Shown: piece after piece, positions 33,780 to 46,347 of the stretch | Layout: the number at the start of each line of letters is the position of its first letter | Numbering within the stretch: position 1 is the first letter of the stretch | Source of the DNA: Allodiplogaster sudhausi | Taxonomy: Eukaryota; Nematoda; Chromadorea; Rhabditida; Diplogasteridae | Reading direction: 5' to 3' | Assembly: GCA_945643635.1 (NCBI GenBank) | Contig: CALZFC010000161.1 | Coordinates: 213,501 to 277,500, forward strand | DNA length: 64,000 nt | The notes under the pieces: model-generated | What the model was told of the DNA's origin: nothing | Database searches by the model: none | Seen by the model: only the letters and a program-made list of their open reading frames with translations | Position numbers and translations under genes: made by a program

Positions 33780-34130
33780 TGTCTGGCTTCTGTCTCTCTC
33801 CCTCTCTCTCTTTTCCTTCTCTACCTTTAACTCTTCTTCTTTCTTTTGCTCTCTCTCTCAATTAGCCATGCTAACGAACTGCAAAATATAGTGATGATGC
33901 GGTTCAGGCCTGCCTCGAGATAGGCGACGAAGCAACTGCATGAGCATCAAAAACATTTCAGTGTGCATCCTTCTCCCTCCCCGCCTGCTCGCATAGACCG
34001 AGCCTTATCATCCACATCGAATCCATGTTAGATTCCGGATCGAATCTTCTCGAGCGTTTATCGCGTTTTTAAGGAATCTCAACTCCATTTCGGTTAGCTT
34101 CACTTTCTCTTCCTCTTCGTTGATAGCTGG
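33780..34130 (+). repeat. CT-headed dispersed repeat, copy 3
   Basis: CTCTCTCTCAATTAGCCATG start, then GAACTGCAAAATATAGTGATG and the GCTCGCATAGACCGAGCC block, ending near TTCGTTGATAG. The first 180 bases match copy 4 at 47215-47395 closely. Confidence 0.65.
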
Positions 34131-34338
34131 TAGTGTTTGCAAGCGGAGTAGCATTTTCACAGGTTGAGTGTCGATCAGTTCACATTTACAGATATTAATA
34201 CTTTATTAAGATTTATATACATACATATATCCCTTTACATACTCGGTATCTATATGCAAATAAAAATTGTAAAAAAAAAATCTCCCTTTTCTTGTGTATC
34301 ACTTATGGATCTAATTTAGTGTACGTGAACAAGTTTTA

Positions 34339-34416
34339 CTATTCGGCCATTCTGCAAAGGGCCACACACTCCTTGCCTGATGCTTTCTCTCCGTCGACGA
34401 GCTCTGCTACAAGTGT
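34339..34416 (-). CDS. candidate short terminal exon
   Basis: A CACCTTCAG acceptor is followed by 25 codons, TLVAELVDGEKASGKECVAL then CRMAE, and TAG. Protein-like composition with good splice context; upstream exons not identified. Confidence 0.3.
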   Translation of the reverse strand, partial: TLVAELVDGEKASGKECVALCRMAE

Positions 34417-34849
34417 CTGAAGGTGCGCCGGGTTGATTCAAATAATTTTTTTTTCAAACTTTCGGAAATTACGTTTTAATCAAACGCAAATTGATTCACG
34501 TTCACAAAACCATATGCTATTTATTCAGTGAACAGCTCCTTTAAATAGTTAATTTATTAATTGTGTTTCAGCGATGGTATAAAAGAGGTACGGTCTGGAT
34601 CTACGTCAACAGTCGGACAACAAGCTGGACGCGCTGCTTCTCCATGATGATTTTTGTATGCAATGTTTGCTTATTATAGGATGCAAGAAATCTTCTTGAG
34701 TTCGGATATGTTTTTTTAAACTTAATACTTTTTAATAGATACATTTGAAGACACAAAAAGCACCTTCGAAGAAGCAAGAAGAGATGTGTTCTGCTGTGTG
34801 CGCTCTCGTTCGCGGCACACAGGCTCTGCTTGAGCGGGCAACTGGCAGT

Positions 34850-35560
34850 TTATGGAATTAAGAGAGCCTTTCTGTATGGGTCGAGGAGCGCCTGCCCCGG
34901 GGAAAGTGTCGGATTTTGGTAACCAAAATTTTATGAGGAGTACGCACTTGCATTGTAAAAGAAATAATGGGGTCAAATTTATTATAAAAAAATTTTTTCT
35001 TGCCAGTGCATGCAATAGTAAGGCGAAAGTTTGAGTGTCCATAACTTCCTTAAAACTTAATATTTTTCAGTTTTCTTTTTTTCAGTTTATTTGTCATTGG
35101 AAGGCACACAAAAAAGGTCTATGACGTGTTTTCTGAAAATTTAATTTTTGACCCTTTTTAGGCATTTTTCTGTTTCAGAAATTGGATTTCTGGACTTTTA
35201 ACCCATTTTACGGCCAGCGCTAGGGCAAGCTAGAAGCGAATACATGACAAGAAAGAGGAGAAAAAAAACTACACAGGATATCTTTTTATGAAGGAAATCG
35301 AAGGATACACATTTTATGAAATTTTGACTTGAACCTCGTGCACTCGCGTTTTTGCTCGGAGGGATGAAACAGTATAATTACTTTAATTGTTTTATTTTTC
35401 GGACAATGTCGATGTCGTTATATTTGCCATTCAATTCTCTACAAAATAAGGTATACGTGTTATCTTGGAACTCAAAAATGCAATTTTTATATTTTTCTAT
35501 GAAAATTAATTCAATGATAACTAATGAAACCCTCATTTATAGTCCATAGAGGTCACCAGC
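34850..35560. repeat. dispersed repeat shared with 62040-62720
   Basis: Both copies begin with a block containing AGGAGCGCCTGCCC and later share AAACTACACA followed by a short TAT-rich phrase. Diverged and without a shared coding frame. Confidence 0.4.
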
Positions 35561-36990
35561 TGGAGCAATTTTCCATATGATTAGATAGAGCGAAGAATTC
35601 TGCATCACATATTCCCTTTTAGTGGAATTTTAAAGATACACATTTCCTTTTTTCTTTCAATAGAGTGAAATTTCTAGGGTCATGCCAACGACCCATAAAC
35701 TCGAAAGCTCAAAGATGCACTTTTGTGCCACAAAATCATGTTATGTAGTAGTTCTAGATGAGAAAAACGAACAACAGCTCTATTCTCTACCTAATCAAGT
35801 CTTTAATATAGATTTTTAATACTCTTATTACATTGCGAATTTTCTCCTAATACACACGCGAGAGATTTGTGATTTGAACACGAATACATCTTGAATTTGA
35901 ACATGGCTGAGAATTAGAATACATATTCATTGAATAGGACATGAAGAACTTACCTTTCATGCAGGAAATCAAAAAAGTAGCATGATTACGTTGATAAGGC
36001 AATTGATGGGAACAACACAGAGTACCAGGAGATTCGAAATTTTGGGCAAAAATTTACCCGCTACATCAAAAAAGAGTCGGCTTGAAGTCACTGAGCTTAC
36101 AGAATACAGCGAGAAGACTCAACTCATCTCTGCACCTCTAAGGGTGTCCAGAGGAAGGATGCGAAACTTCTAGGGTATCAAAGTTTGAACGGACTTTACG
36201 AATGGGCAAGCAAAAGCTGGCTCTCACGCTCGATGGTTTTCAGGCGAAGAGAGCATATCTCGAGGCTTTTTCACAATAGAATCACTTGAGGTAATAAAAA
36301 GTTTAATTTACACATAATGTTGCTTGAGTGGTTACTTGACTGATAAAAGGAAACGACTGATAAGGATAGCTGAGCCGTAAATCCATCTGTGTAAAAAAAG
36401 TATAAAAAATCGATATTGAAGACTTGATTAGGACTTGTTAGCTTAAACAATTAACGAAGAAAGACTACAAAATAAAGAGATATTTCGAAAGCATGAAAGA
36501 AAAGGACGAGGATGACAAGAAGGGCAAGAATGCAGAGGCAATCCAAGCAACCTCGAGTAAGAGGGAAAGAAGTGAGTGGGTACGAGCAGAGTCTGCACTC
36601 TTTAGCCCTCCTTTTGCTCTTCTTATACCATGTAAATAAAAATTTTTGGAAAAGATTCCTTGTTCGTCTGCAAAATGTAAATACTACTGTGAAGGAGATT
36701 TCCAGTAGTTCCGTTATCAATGCCCATGAAATGAAATTCTTAACACAAACATTAAAAAAGTATCAATGAATACAATGTCTCGTGCGATATTCCCGATTGT
36801 ATCCTTTAAGCACAATGAAAAAATAAGACTAAATTTACCGCTTGTTTCCTCTTTTTTCCGGGGGATCATAAGGGATACGTTCTTCGCGTTCTCCGTCCGA
36901 ATAAAAATCCGTCCATTTTCAAATATCCCTTCTGATTCTGGGAAACAAGCCGCGCCTTCATTCTCAAGAAAGTTCGGTGAGGGGTCCCGG
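35561..36990. other. AT-rich gene-free stretch
   Basis: Short frames only. The 36451-36770 part is open on both strands but lacks splice context or family resemblance. Confidence 0.4.
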
Positions 36991-37790
<800 letters not shown>

Positions 37791-38456
37791 GAACGAAAAA
37801 GTTGCTCCTACGTTCTTAAGAACTATATATTTTCTCACTTTATTTTTTAGAAAATTCATCCAGTTTTCCGTCAAATGATTATTAACACAGCTGGAGAAAA
37901 GCGGTGTAATTAGAGCCAAAAAAAGGCAAAAAAACAAGTCCTCATTGTTACAAGTTCAAATGGTCTTTTCTTTCCTCTGGAATGTTTGACCTTCTTTGTA
38001 GTGGAGGATGAAGAACGGCTTACGACGAAATTCTAATTTGAAAATGCCTATCAAGGTACTACAATAAACGAATAAACATTTTCATGCAAAAGGAATGTCA
38101 TTTAAGTGCGTATGGCACACTTTTTTCTCCGGGAACTTTCCCATACCACTTAAGATTTTCTCCAGGAACTTTTCGCGACCGGTGCGAGAATTCTGAAAGT
38201 TCCCGCACCGCTCCCGGAACTTTTACATAGAATGAAGGCGCGGCAGGAAAATATTCCGTAGGATGAGGGTTTTATTCGTTCATCAATAAATGGTGTGAAT
38301 AGCTGAATAAGCATGGAGCAGGAGCACAATGGTAGGAACAACTACTTTATCCTTTTTGATTTATATGAATACATTTTTGAATATATAACACGCTTTATAT
38401 ATGTCAAGCATCAAAAACACAGTGACAAATACAAATTAGATAAAAAATGGAAGTAG

Positions 38457-38731
38457 CTAGATAAATATCTTGGTAAGAGTAGAACCAACCACACTGGGGT
38501 CCAATGCTGGATCCATTAAATTAGCGAATGTGGCGGGGACGTACTTCGTGACATTGTCGCTCCCTGTAATGGGCAGGATGCTCTCGTTCCGTGCGCGAGG
38601 TGACTGGGAAGCCTCAATGAGTTCGTACGCCGTGGACCGCTCAAAGAAACTTGTCGCCCTTTCCATCATCGCAATTACCCGGCGACCAGCAGCAGTCAGT
38701 GTCCGCCTTGTCGACTTGCCTCGATTTCCAT
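38457..38731 (-). CDS. candidate C-terminal exon, unknown protein
   Basis: A minus-strand frame of 91 codons opens after a CACTAAG acceptor and ends at TAG 38457-38459. It reads GRRVIAMMERATSFFERSTA in the first third and NVTKYVPATFANLMDPALD near the end. Balanced composition suggests a real exon. No family recognised and no upstream exon placed; the foldback element at 38853 lies where the previous exon would be expected. Confidence 0.4.
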
Positions 38732-38852
38732 CTTAGTGAAAGTCTTGTCCACAAATGGGATGCCAAGGTGAAGAGACTGTTTCTTCTTCCTACCTTTCGG
38801 TTCTTGTTCTATGAATTATTTTTGAAAAAAAAATGTGATGTTCAAGAAAGTA

Positions 38853-40265
38853 CAGTCCCGCTCAACATTGTTGGGTCCGGTATTAATAGTATTAATAGTA
38901 TTAATATAAATAATACAAACTGGAATAGCGCGCTGAATACGCATTTTCGTGCCATTTCGCGAAAGAGTTTACCTATTTCGACCATGGAGATTACGACTGT
39001 GAAGACCGTTTTCTAAAATATGCTGTAATGGCTGAGATCTCATAATATTGCATTTAATTTGGCCGTGTTTGGGTTCCAAACGGGCTGGCTTCAACTCCTG
39101 GACTACAAAGTGCAAAATAAGGTGAAATTTTCAGAGCACTTCTTACCGTTTTTTTGAGTTTCTTGTTTTATTTCTTTTGAGTTTCTCATTTTGTTTATGT
39201 ATAAACAACGACAAAAAAAATACAAAAAAAAAATTTCGTGCTTGCAAAAATCTGTTCTCAAAAGGGTATCGAACCGAGACCTCGAGATTGCCTTACCAGA
39301 AAGACTTACCAATACTCTACAGGCGGTACAAACAGATCTGATGATACCTTTCTTTGGACAGCGTCGATTGCCTCACAAAGGAAACGTCGATTCTGAACAC
39401 GTTCGCTCATACTTTAATGGGAGAGAGAGAGAGAGAGGCGAAAGAAGGTGCAACATCGACTATATCTACTCTGCGTCACCGTTTCAAGGCTGAAGCTACG
39501 GTATGTCGTAAGACCAACGATTTTTTCTCATTGTCAGCTAACAGCACCTGCACCTTCTTACACCTCTCTCTCTCGCCCTCTCTCTATCTCTTTCTCTCTC
39601 TCCCACTCTCTATTTCTCGCTCCACCGGTCTCTCTTTCTCTTTCTCCCTCTCTTTTCTCGTTCTCTCGCATTCCCTCCTTCTCTCTCTCTCTCTCTCTCT
39701 CTCCCATTGAAGTATGAGCGAACGTGTTCAGAATCGACGTTTCCTTTGTGAGGCAATCGACGCTGTCCAAAGAAAGGTATCATCAGATCTGTTTTTACGG
39801 CCTGTAGAGTATTGGTAAGTCTTTGACCGGAAATCTCGAGGTCTCGGTTCGATACCTTTTTGAGAACAGATTTTTGCAAGCACGAAATTTTTTTTGTATT
39901 TTTTTTTGTCGTCGTTTATACATAAACAAAATGAGAAACTCAAAAGAAATAAAACAAGAAACTCAAAAAACGGTAAGAAGTGCTCTGAAAATTTCACCTT
40001 ATTTTGCAATTTGTAGTCCAGGAGTTGAAGCCAGCCCGTTTGGAACCCAAACACGGCCAAATTAAATGCAATATTATGAGATCTCAGCCATTTCAGCATA
40101 TTGTAGAAAACGGTCTTCACAGTCGTAATCTCCATGGTCGAAATAGGTAAACTCCTTCGCGAAATGGCACGAAAATGCGTATTCAGCGCGCTATTCCAGT
40201 TTGTATTATTTATATTAATACTATTAATACTATTAATACCGGACCCAACAATGTTGAGCGGGACT
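38853..40265. mobile_element. Tc1/mariner-like foldback element
   Basis: The element runs from CAGTCCCGCTCAACATTG to its reverse complement and is flanked by TA on both sides (38851-38852 and 40266-40267), as for Tc1/mariner insertions. The inverted repeats are about 580 bases each (38853-39437 and 39690-40265) and highly similar. The 250-base centre holds CT runs. No transposase frame is present. Each arm carries a tRNA-like box B (CGGTTCGATACC) preceded by GTAGAGTATTGGTAAG. Confidence 0.8.
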
Positions 40266-40267
40266 GT

Positions 40268-40640
40268 AAGTAAGTATGGCAAACCAAACGTTTGCCTTAC
40301 GGTAGGCAGATGATGTGATATATGCACAACGAAGAAGTGGCATCCGTAGAATTGGCAAAGTTGGCTCTGTCTATGAGAGCAGCCGAGTGGTGAGAGGGAA
40401 GTACTCTCACCACTCGGCTGCTCACACTTCATCAGGTCACGTTTGAAAGTGAAAATTGCTGAAATGTGTAAGTATATTAATTTCGTGCGTACAATGCAAC
40501 AAACAAATCAACAACAAATAAGGATCAGAGATGTCAACGGGCCTAACAGTTTTGGGCCAGCCCCGCCCATACTTTTACCGGTCTTATGGTTAGGAATTTG
40601 GGCCCGGCCCGAAGGCCCCAATTTTCAAGTGTGATAGCTA
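40268..40640 (+). repeat. shortened third copy of the duplicated-arm sequence
   Basis: Blocks match arm B at 10195-10270, 10455-10500 and 10575-10680 in the same order, with the intervening parts deleted. A deletion junction coincides with a perfect 19-base hairpin at 40378-40422. It continues into receptor copy R2, as arm B continues into R1. The last 115 bases are a truncated hAT terminus starting CAGAGATGTCAACGGGCC. Confidence 0.6.
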
Positions 40641-41855
40641 ACATCCTTGCTGCACTTCTTCGTTTTTTTCTTCTTCAACTATTCGGAGTGATGCGACGGA
40701 AATTTACTTGCTTTCAATGGTTTCTTCGACTTCTTCCGTCTGCTGTTCCCGTCCGGTCGAATGGCCAATTTTGCGTCTCCTTTGAAAAACTCCGAAATCG
40801 TGCCGTCGGTGGTTGACTCCATTCCCGTAGTCTTCTGAAGTAAATTGGCTAGTGTTGATATAAAGATGCTGAGCACTTACAAGAAGAAGGAAAAGACGCG
40901 GGAGGGACCTCGTATTCGTCGACATCGGTGCCGCATTCGTAGGCGACGTTGAGGTTGGGGTCGAAGGTGACATTGAATGTCCCCGTCTCGGTGCCCGTTC
41001 CTCCAGTTGTCGTCTCATCCTCCACGTGAACCTCCAAACAATTATTTGCATCAAAAACGATTAGGAAGATGTCTTCAGTCATTCTTATATATGTGAAGCT
41101 CTCAACTTCCCTCTGCCATAAGATTGACCATTCTGCCATGGGCACGTGGCTGTATTTTCAGATTACCGCCGTATCTAATATTCTTGTCCGGTATAACAAA
41201 TCGGCCTTGCTTCCTTCAATGCCACAATTCTCTTCTTATTCTTTTTTCCTCTTTTCGTCCTTTCCTCTACATTTATAATGGTCTGTATCTGCTCACCTAG
41301 CCTTCTCTTCCACATCTGTTTTCTGCAGACTGCTCTGCTTGCTGATCGACTTAACACTTACGGACGACGTCTTCGCTGCATTATCTAATTATAATTATGA
41401 TTATTTACAAATGTACTCGCAGCCCTCTCAACCCTCTGTTGATTCGTGCTTGGAGACCGAGACGGAGACCGACGCCGGCTTTGGCTTCTTCTAACAATCT
41501 AAGGAAGTGTACTCGGCACTACTCTTCTGCACTCTTTTCCGGTGGTGAGGAGCTAAAAAGAAAATATTAGCGATTTAATCTCAACCAGCAAAGTGTAAAT
41601 GTAAGGATCTGTAAATGAGAACGATCTCTATTGCTGAGGGAATTCAATTTTGTGATATTTAATGAGAGACAACGAGTGAGAGAGAGTGAAAGAGGGGTAG
41701 AGGGGAGGGAGAAATGAATTTCAGGTATTCACGAACAGACGCTGACGAGGGAGGGTCGGTTCTTCTTCTTTATCTTCTTACGCCGTTTGCCTTCGAAAAC
41801 AGTTCTATGCTGCTGCTTCTTCTTCTTCTTGAAGAAGGGGAATCTCCAGTGCAGA

Positions 41856-43964
41856 CAGGGATGTCCAAAGCGGGCCGAGCCCGGGCCGGGCCCGGGCCGG
41901 GCCCTAGGCCCGGCCCGGCCCGTTGCTAATTTGGCGGGCCCGGGCCCGGCCCGGGCCGAGGTTACAAAGGTAGGGCCCGGCCCGGCCCGGCCCGCATGCA
42001 CCATGGGCCCGGCCCGGCCCGGCCCGCTTACCCTCGAGGCCCGGCCCGGCCCGGCCCGCGTTTTAAAAAATGGGCCCTGGCCTTGAACAATATGATGAAA
42101 GAAGCTATCAGGTGCTCAAAAAGCACCGCGCTTCCTTTTTATTGTTGCTGTTACAATTGCTTGTTTTAAACCTTAAATTTAGCAAGCATGGAGGAAGAGC
42201 CTGGAGTCATTATTGAGCTTGACGATCGGCCCCCTACTTGGCAACCACCGCAGAAGGCTGCCATCGAACTCACAAAAGATGAACTGGATCAAGTTGCCGC
42301 GTTCGAGCAGTCGTCGCTGGTCTACAAGGAGAAGAGCCGCGGCTTAATGCAAGTCTATTATCGCCCAGCTCACGATCTTCCACATGCAAAGACCACTATT
42401 CTTTCGTGCATGCAAGATGCACACCATGCAAGATATTAACGATATCCTTGACGGTCTTGTGGACTCACTGGAAGCTGACGATAGATCAAGTTTTGCTGTA
42501 CGTTATTTTCCTTTTTCATAAGTTTAATTCGAACTAGACATGTATTTAGCTATTTGAGGAATCAGTCCGCTTCCTTGAATTCAAGAGAGAAGAGCTGACC
42601 TCGTTCGGCAAACTCATGTCTCTTTTTGAGACACCAGTTAAGAAGTTGCAGGTTGTTTGCACTTTTATTCGCATTAATACTTAACTATCAGTCATCACTT
42701 TTTGCAGTCTAACGACTGCACGATTGGACTTGTGGTGCCGTATGTGCTGGGTATACAGGAAGGATTAGAGAAGGCAGCGAATTCGGGCGAATTCCTATCG
42801 AGATGGCCTTCTCTGCGTCTCTGCTCTCCGCATTCGTTGAAATCGAGAAAGACTTCTTCACGCCACTTCATTGCGCAGCTTCCCTTCTGGACACACGCGC
42901 ATCGCGTATGCGCACACACTTCAGCAAGAATCAAGCCTTTCTTACCAAGGTTTGTTCTAATCTAGTTTTTTTTTTAAATTACAACAATTATGTAATTTTC
43001 AGTGCAAAGATGACGTTGAAGAGATCGAGTCTTCTTTCGCCCACACAACATCCTCAAGATGTTCGTCGCAAGTTCTGGCTGTGGATGCGGATGATACGGA
43101 TTCTCTTCTGATGGGTGAAGATGACGCAGAGATTCGAACTCTGCGAGATGAGATTGATGAATACTATCTGACTCGCCCCTCCTATCCAAATCCCATTGAA
43201 TTTTGGACCAACAAGTTGGACAGCATGCCTTCCCTCGCTCCCTTGGCCCTTTCCATTCTCTCAGTGCCAGCCACCAGTGCTCAGACGGAGCGGTCTTTTT
43301 CAAGGTTGCACCACCTTGTGAGCGACTATAGGCACCGTCTCTCTGACTCTAGCATCCAGGGCCTCATCACCGCTTCCATGAATCGCACTGTAGTTGTTGG
43401 GGTTGACGAGGAAGATGATGAAATTGACAATTCTTAAATGAATCGCTAGTTGTATTTCAAAATAACAGTCCTTTTTCCCTCTCTCTTTCCTTTCCGCATC
43501 CCATTCTTATTCTTGTTTTGTTCAACTGACGAAATTATTAGCTCTTAATTCGTTCCATTACCTCGGTCAGTGCGTTATTGTTCCCTTGGAAGGCTAACAG
43601 CTTTACCAGTTGTTGATTTTATTGAAAATACTCGTAATACAATTGCTTCTACCATTTCAGAATTGCAGTATTTATTTGTCTTTGAGTTAATAAATGCTAA
43701 CGTGTTAAAATAAATTCCAAGCAGAACGAAAAAATTTTGTTTTCCTTATCATTAAAGCAGGCCCGGGCCCGGCCAGGCCCGGCCCGCAAGGAATTTTACG
43801 GGCCCGGGCCCGGCCCGCCTTAATATTTTTAAACTTGGCCCGGCCCGGGCCGGGCCCGCAGTTGGAAGGGCCCGGCCCGGCCCGGCCCGTAAGGGTAGCG
43901 GGCCCGGCCCGGCCCGGCCCGCAAGGAAGGCCGGCCGGCCCGGGCCTGGTTTTGGACATCCCTG
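41856..43964 (+). mobile_element. hAT DNA transposon 3, inserted in R2
   Basis: Ends CAGGGATGTCCAAA and (reverse complement) CAGGGATGTCCAAA. Perfect 8-base target duplication AGTGCAGA at 41848-41855 and 43965-43972. About 200 bases of GGCCCGG/GGGCCC palindromic repeats lie inside each end. It encodes a transposase on the plus strand with one frameshift. R1 carries the uninterrupted target at about 12600-12610. Confidence 0.95.
42188..43437 (+). pseudogene. hAT transposase with a frameshift
   Basis: The ATG at 42188 opens a frame beginning MEEEPGVIIELDDRPPTWQP, whose PTW block is typical of hAT transposases. Following exons read DINDILDGLVDSLEADD and, after 42550, FEESVRFLEFKREELTSF. The next exon begins SNDCTIGLVVPYVLGIQE; its frame shifts near 42790-42805 into one reading MAFSASLLSAFVEIEKDFF and LLDTR. 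The last exon (from about 43003) ends with the hAT dimerisation block SVPATSAQTERSFSRL and stops at 43437. Introns are short with TTTTCAG acceptors. One frameshift is the only clear lesion, so the copy is young. Confidence 0.8.
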
Positions 43965-44042
43965 AGTGCAGACAGCCGACCACGAGGATTTCGAGTCCAA
44001 CAAATAGCACGACTCCCACGACGACCACCGCCCATAGATTTC

Positions 44043-44547
44043 CTCTTTAAAAATTATTAACATTTATTGATTACAACAAAAGTCTGAACTATTCCGTAAT
44101 TTTGTGTAGAACATGCAGTGTAGAAGAACTACGACATGTTGGAATTATAAAATCTTCACTATTCTCTCAGAGTACAGAGTTCGAAATGTGGGAAAAGTAC
44201 TTCTATGTTCACTATCATAGTGAAATTTATACTTTTAAAGTGCTTTTTCTGGAAAAAGTGTAGCCAAAAGACGTCTAAAACTTCGTATTCGTCGACATCG
44301 GTGCCGCATTCGTATTATGCCTACCGTATTATGCCATTTAGATTTTTAAATTTAAATTGATACATGGGACAATCGTGATCTATTGTCATTAAGAAAGTAT
44401 GGCATACATTATCAGACGAAATGATGAATATGTATTAAATTAAATAATTGATATATATATTATTTATCTTAATATGTAAATATATAATATATATAAAATT
44501 GTAAAAGAATAATAAATAAGTGAATAAATAAATAGATTAAGGAACTT
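44043..44547. other. AT-rich DNA upstream of R2
   Basis: No stalk or ectodomain exons of R2 are found. A 31-base fragment of the R1/R2 tail exon recurs at about 44285-44315. Confidence 0.4.
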
Positions 44548-44680
44548 TCAGGCGATGACATAAACTTTAGTCGGCTCTAGCTTGTTCAAGTCGTCTGCTT
44601 CTTCGCCGTCCTCGCAAAGCCGGTCGCCGATCTCGCCGATCGATGAGAAGTGAGTGTCTCTTCTCTTCTCTCGAAATGAC
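44548..44680 (-). CDS. candidate acidic C-terminal exon
   Basis: The minus-strand frame reads SIGEIGDRLCEDGEEADDLN, then KLEPTKVYVIA and TGA at 44548-44550. An upstream candidate exon at about 44993-45063 (after a CAAATAG acceptor) reads RKSRKRLSAAQEELNILK. Both are protein-like; the join is tentative and the family unknown. Confidence 0.35.
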
Positions 44681-45493
44681 CACCAAAATCATATTTTGAA
44701 TTCGCGCCCTTTCTCCTGAATTACAAGCCGGCTATTGAGTAGTTTGCAGAGGCGTCATTCAAAAATTTGATCATTTTGTAAGTGTAATATAAGACTCGCC
44801 GCGCGAACTGTTAAATGCACTAGAGATGTTGAAAACATTCATGACCGGCGTCAATAAAATTTCCCATTAAAAAGGAGAATAAAGAGGTGGAAAACAAAAA
44901 CTAGAAGACATTTTCCGCTAGACTTCATTAGATTTCTCCAAATCATTTCATACTCCCTACTCTTCCCACTTTTAGAATGTTCAACTCCTCCTGAGCAGCA
45001 GAGAGTCGCTTGCGGCTTTTTCGCGGGAGTCGATCGCAAGTGGTCAGTGCCTATTTGACAAATGTAGTCAAGAAAAAGATTGCAAAACAGTACACAATAA
45101 TATATTTTCAAGTGCTTGAAATGTGTTGACAAATAAAAAAGATCGATGGGTGTTTTGAAATTGTTTTTTTTTTCGGAAAAAATAGGACGTATAGCTGATA
45201 TATGTTAAAATATGTATGTATAATATATCTTCGCCAATGATTAATATTTTATGATAGCTATGTAAACATGATAGTCTCTCAAATCAGAAGAGAGGGGAGG
45301 GAGGGAGAAGGAGATTGGGAAAAAGTAGAATAGACAGGCAATTCTCTCAGTCAGAGGAGCAGAGTAATTCTCTGAGATCATTTCTCGAGATGGTCAATTG
45401 AATTCTCGTAGGTCAATTCTCCGAGTTCAATGAACACAGAACTCAATCGTAATTTAAAGTAGTTCAATAAATCCCATGCTCTCTCGCTTTTGA
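44681..45493. other. no firmly supported gene
   Basis: Apart from the tentative exon near 45000, this is AT-rich DNA. It may include the left part of the DIRS-like element that follows. Confidence 0.35.
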
Positions 45494-46327
45494 GTCAGGC
45501 AAAATGGCGGGAATTCAAAACTACTAAATTACTTGACAGAACTCAATGAAAAGGGGGCGGCATATAGTACAGTAGCAGTACATAAAGCATCAATCGTGTC
45601 TTACTTCACTGCTACGGGTTCACAAATAGACTTTCCGCTGATTGAACGATTCATGAAGGGAGTCTTCCGCGCAGCTCCTCCCATGCCCAGATACTCTTCC
45701 TCATGGGATGTAGGCAAAGTTCTGGATACTATTGCTTCCTGGGGCGCGTCAGCGAATCTGCCACTTAGATCTCTTACGTGGAAAACGACTATGCTTCTGG
45801 CCTTAGCGTCACCTATACGCGTCTCGTAATTAGCTAGTCTTAAAATTTCCAATTTGCAAAGAAAAGACGATCAGTGGACTTTCCATTTGGGTATGACAAA
45901 GAATAGGAGAATGGGTAGTTTGGCACATTCTGCTTCATACTTCCGTTTCACGGAAACAATCTTATGCCCAATCGCAACGCTTGAATGTTATTTGGAACAT
46001 ACACAGTTGCCAGAGAGAGCAGACGAAGTTCTCGTTTCACACCAATCACCGCATAATCGGGTCACTCCTCAGACAGTAGCGCGATGGATTAAAGGTGTTC
46101 TCTCTCTTTGTGGATATGATTCGTACGGGGCACACTCGACTAGAGCAGCGTCGACCACATTTGCTAGACTGGCTGGTATCTCCTCTAAACAGATCCTTGA
46201 GGCTGCTAATTGGGCACCTAATGGAAGCACCTTCGAAAGGTTTTATTACAAAGGGGACAACCATCTTGATCACGCCTTCCAGTCAGCAGTGTTTAGTTCA
46301 AGGTATTGCTTTGAACTAGCCATTTGA
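45494..46327 (+). pseudogene. DIRS/PAT-like tyrosine recombinase relic
   Basis: One frame runs through the region. It begins NSKLLNYLTELNEKGAAYST, a SAM-like DNA-binding N-domain, and continues to FMKGVFRAAPPMP. The first catalytic Arg is in LALASPIRVS and is followed immediately by a TAA (45827-45829). Reading then resumes in the same frame with HLGMTKNRRMG, YGAHSTRAASTTFA (the His-x-x-Arg box) and GSTFERFYYK (the Tyr region). The arrangement matches tyrosine recombinases of DIRS-type retroelements. One nonsense codon is the visible lesion. No reverse transcriptase lies in the window. Confidence 0.8.
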
Positions 46328-46347
46328 TTGTTATGAACAATGGAATA

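Larger units (their letters stand above)
40679..44042 (-). pseudogene. R2: receptor pseudogene, paralogue of R1, split by a hAT element
   Basis: The membrane and tail exons of R1 are all recognisable here on the minus strand. The membrane exon (top 44042) reads [19 protein letters not shown] and is interrupted right after by the element at 41856-43964. The remainder of that exon continues below 41848. Later tail exons carry a TAG in the frame conserved with R1, a 5-base deletion before REVESFT, and loss of the terminal stop. No ectodomain or stalk exons are present. Several exons still show mainly silent differences from R1, so inactivation was fairly recent. Confidence 0.8.

Noticed and set aside
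39800..39860. Possible functional tRNA in the foldback arm
   Set aside because: A and B box-like sequences are present but the T stem and acceptor stem do not pair; better seen as a tRNA-derived relic.
41714..44063. Gly/Pro/Arg/Ala-rich collagen-like frames
   Set aside because: Translations of the GGCCCGG palindromic ends of hAT elements, present in several frames and both strands. Similar artefacts occur at 6400-6500, 8200-8310, 28140-28260 and 29220-29340.
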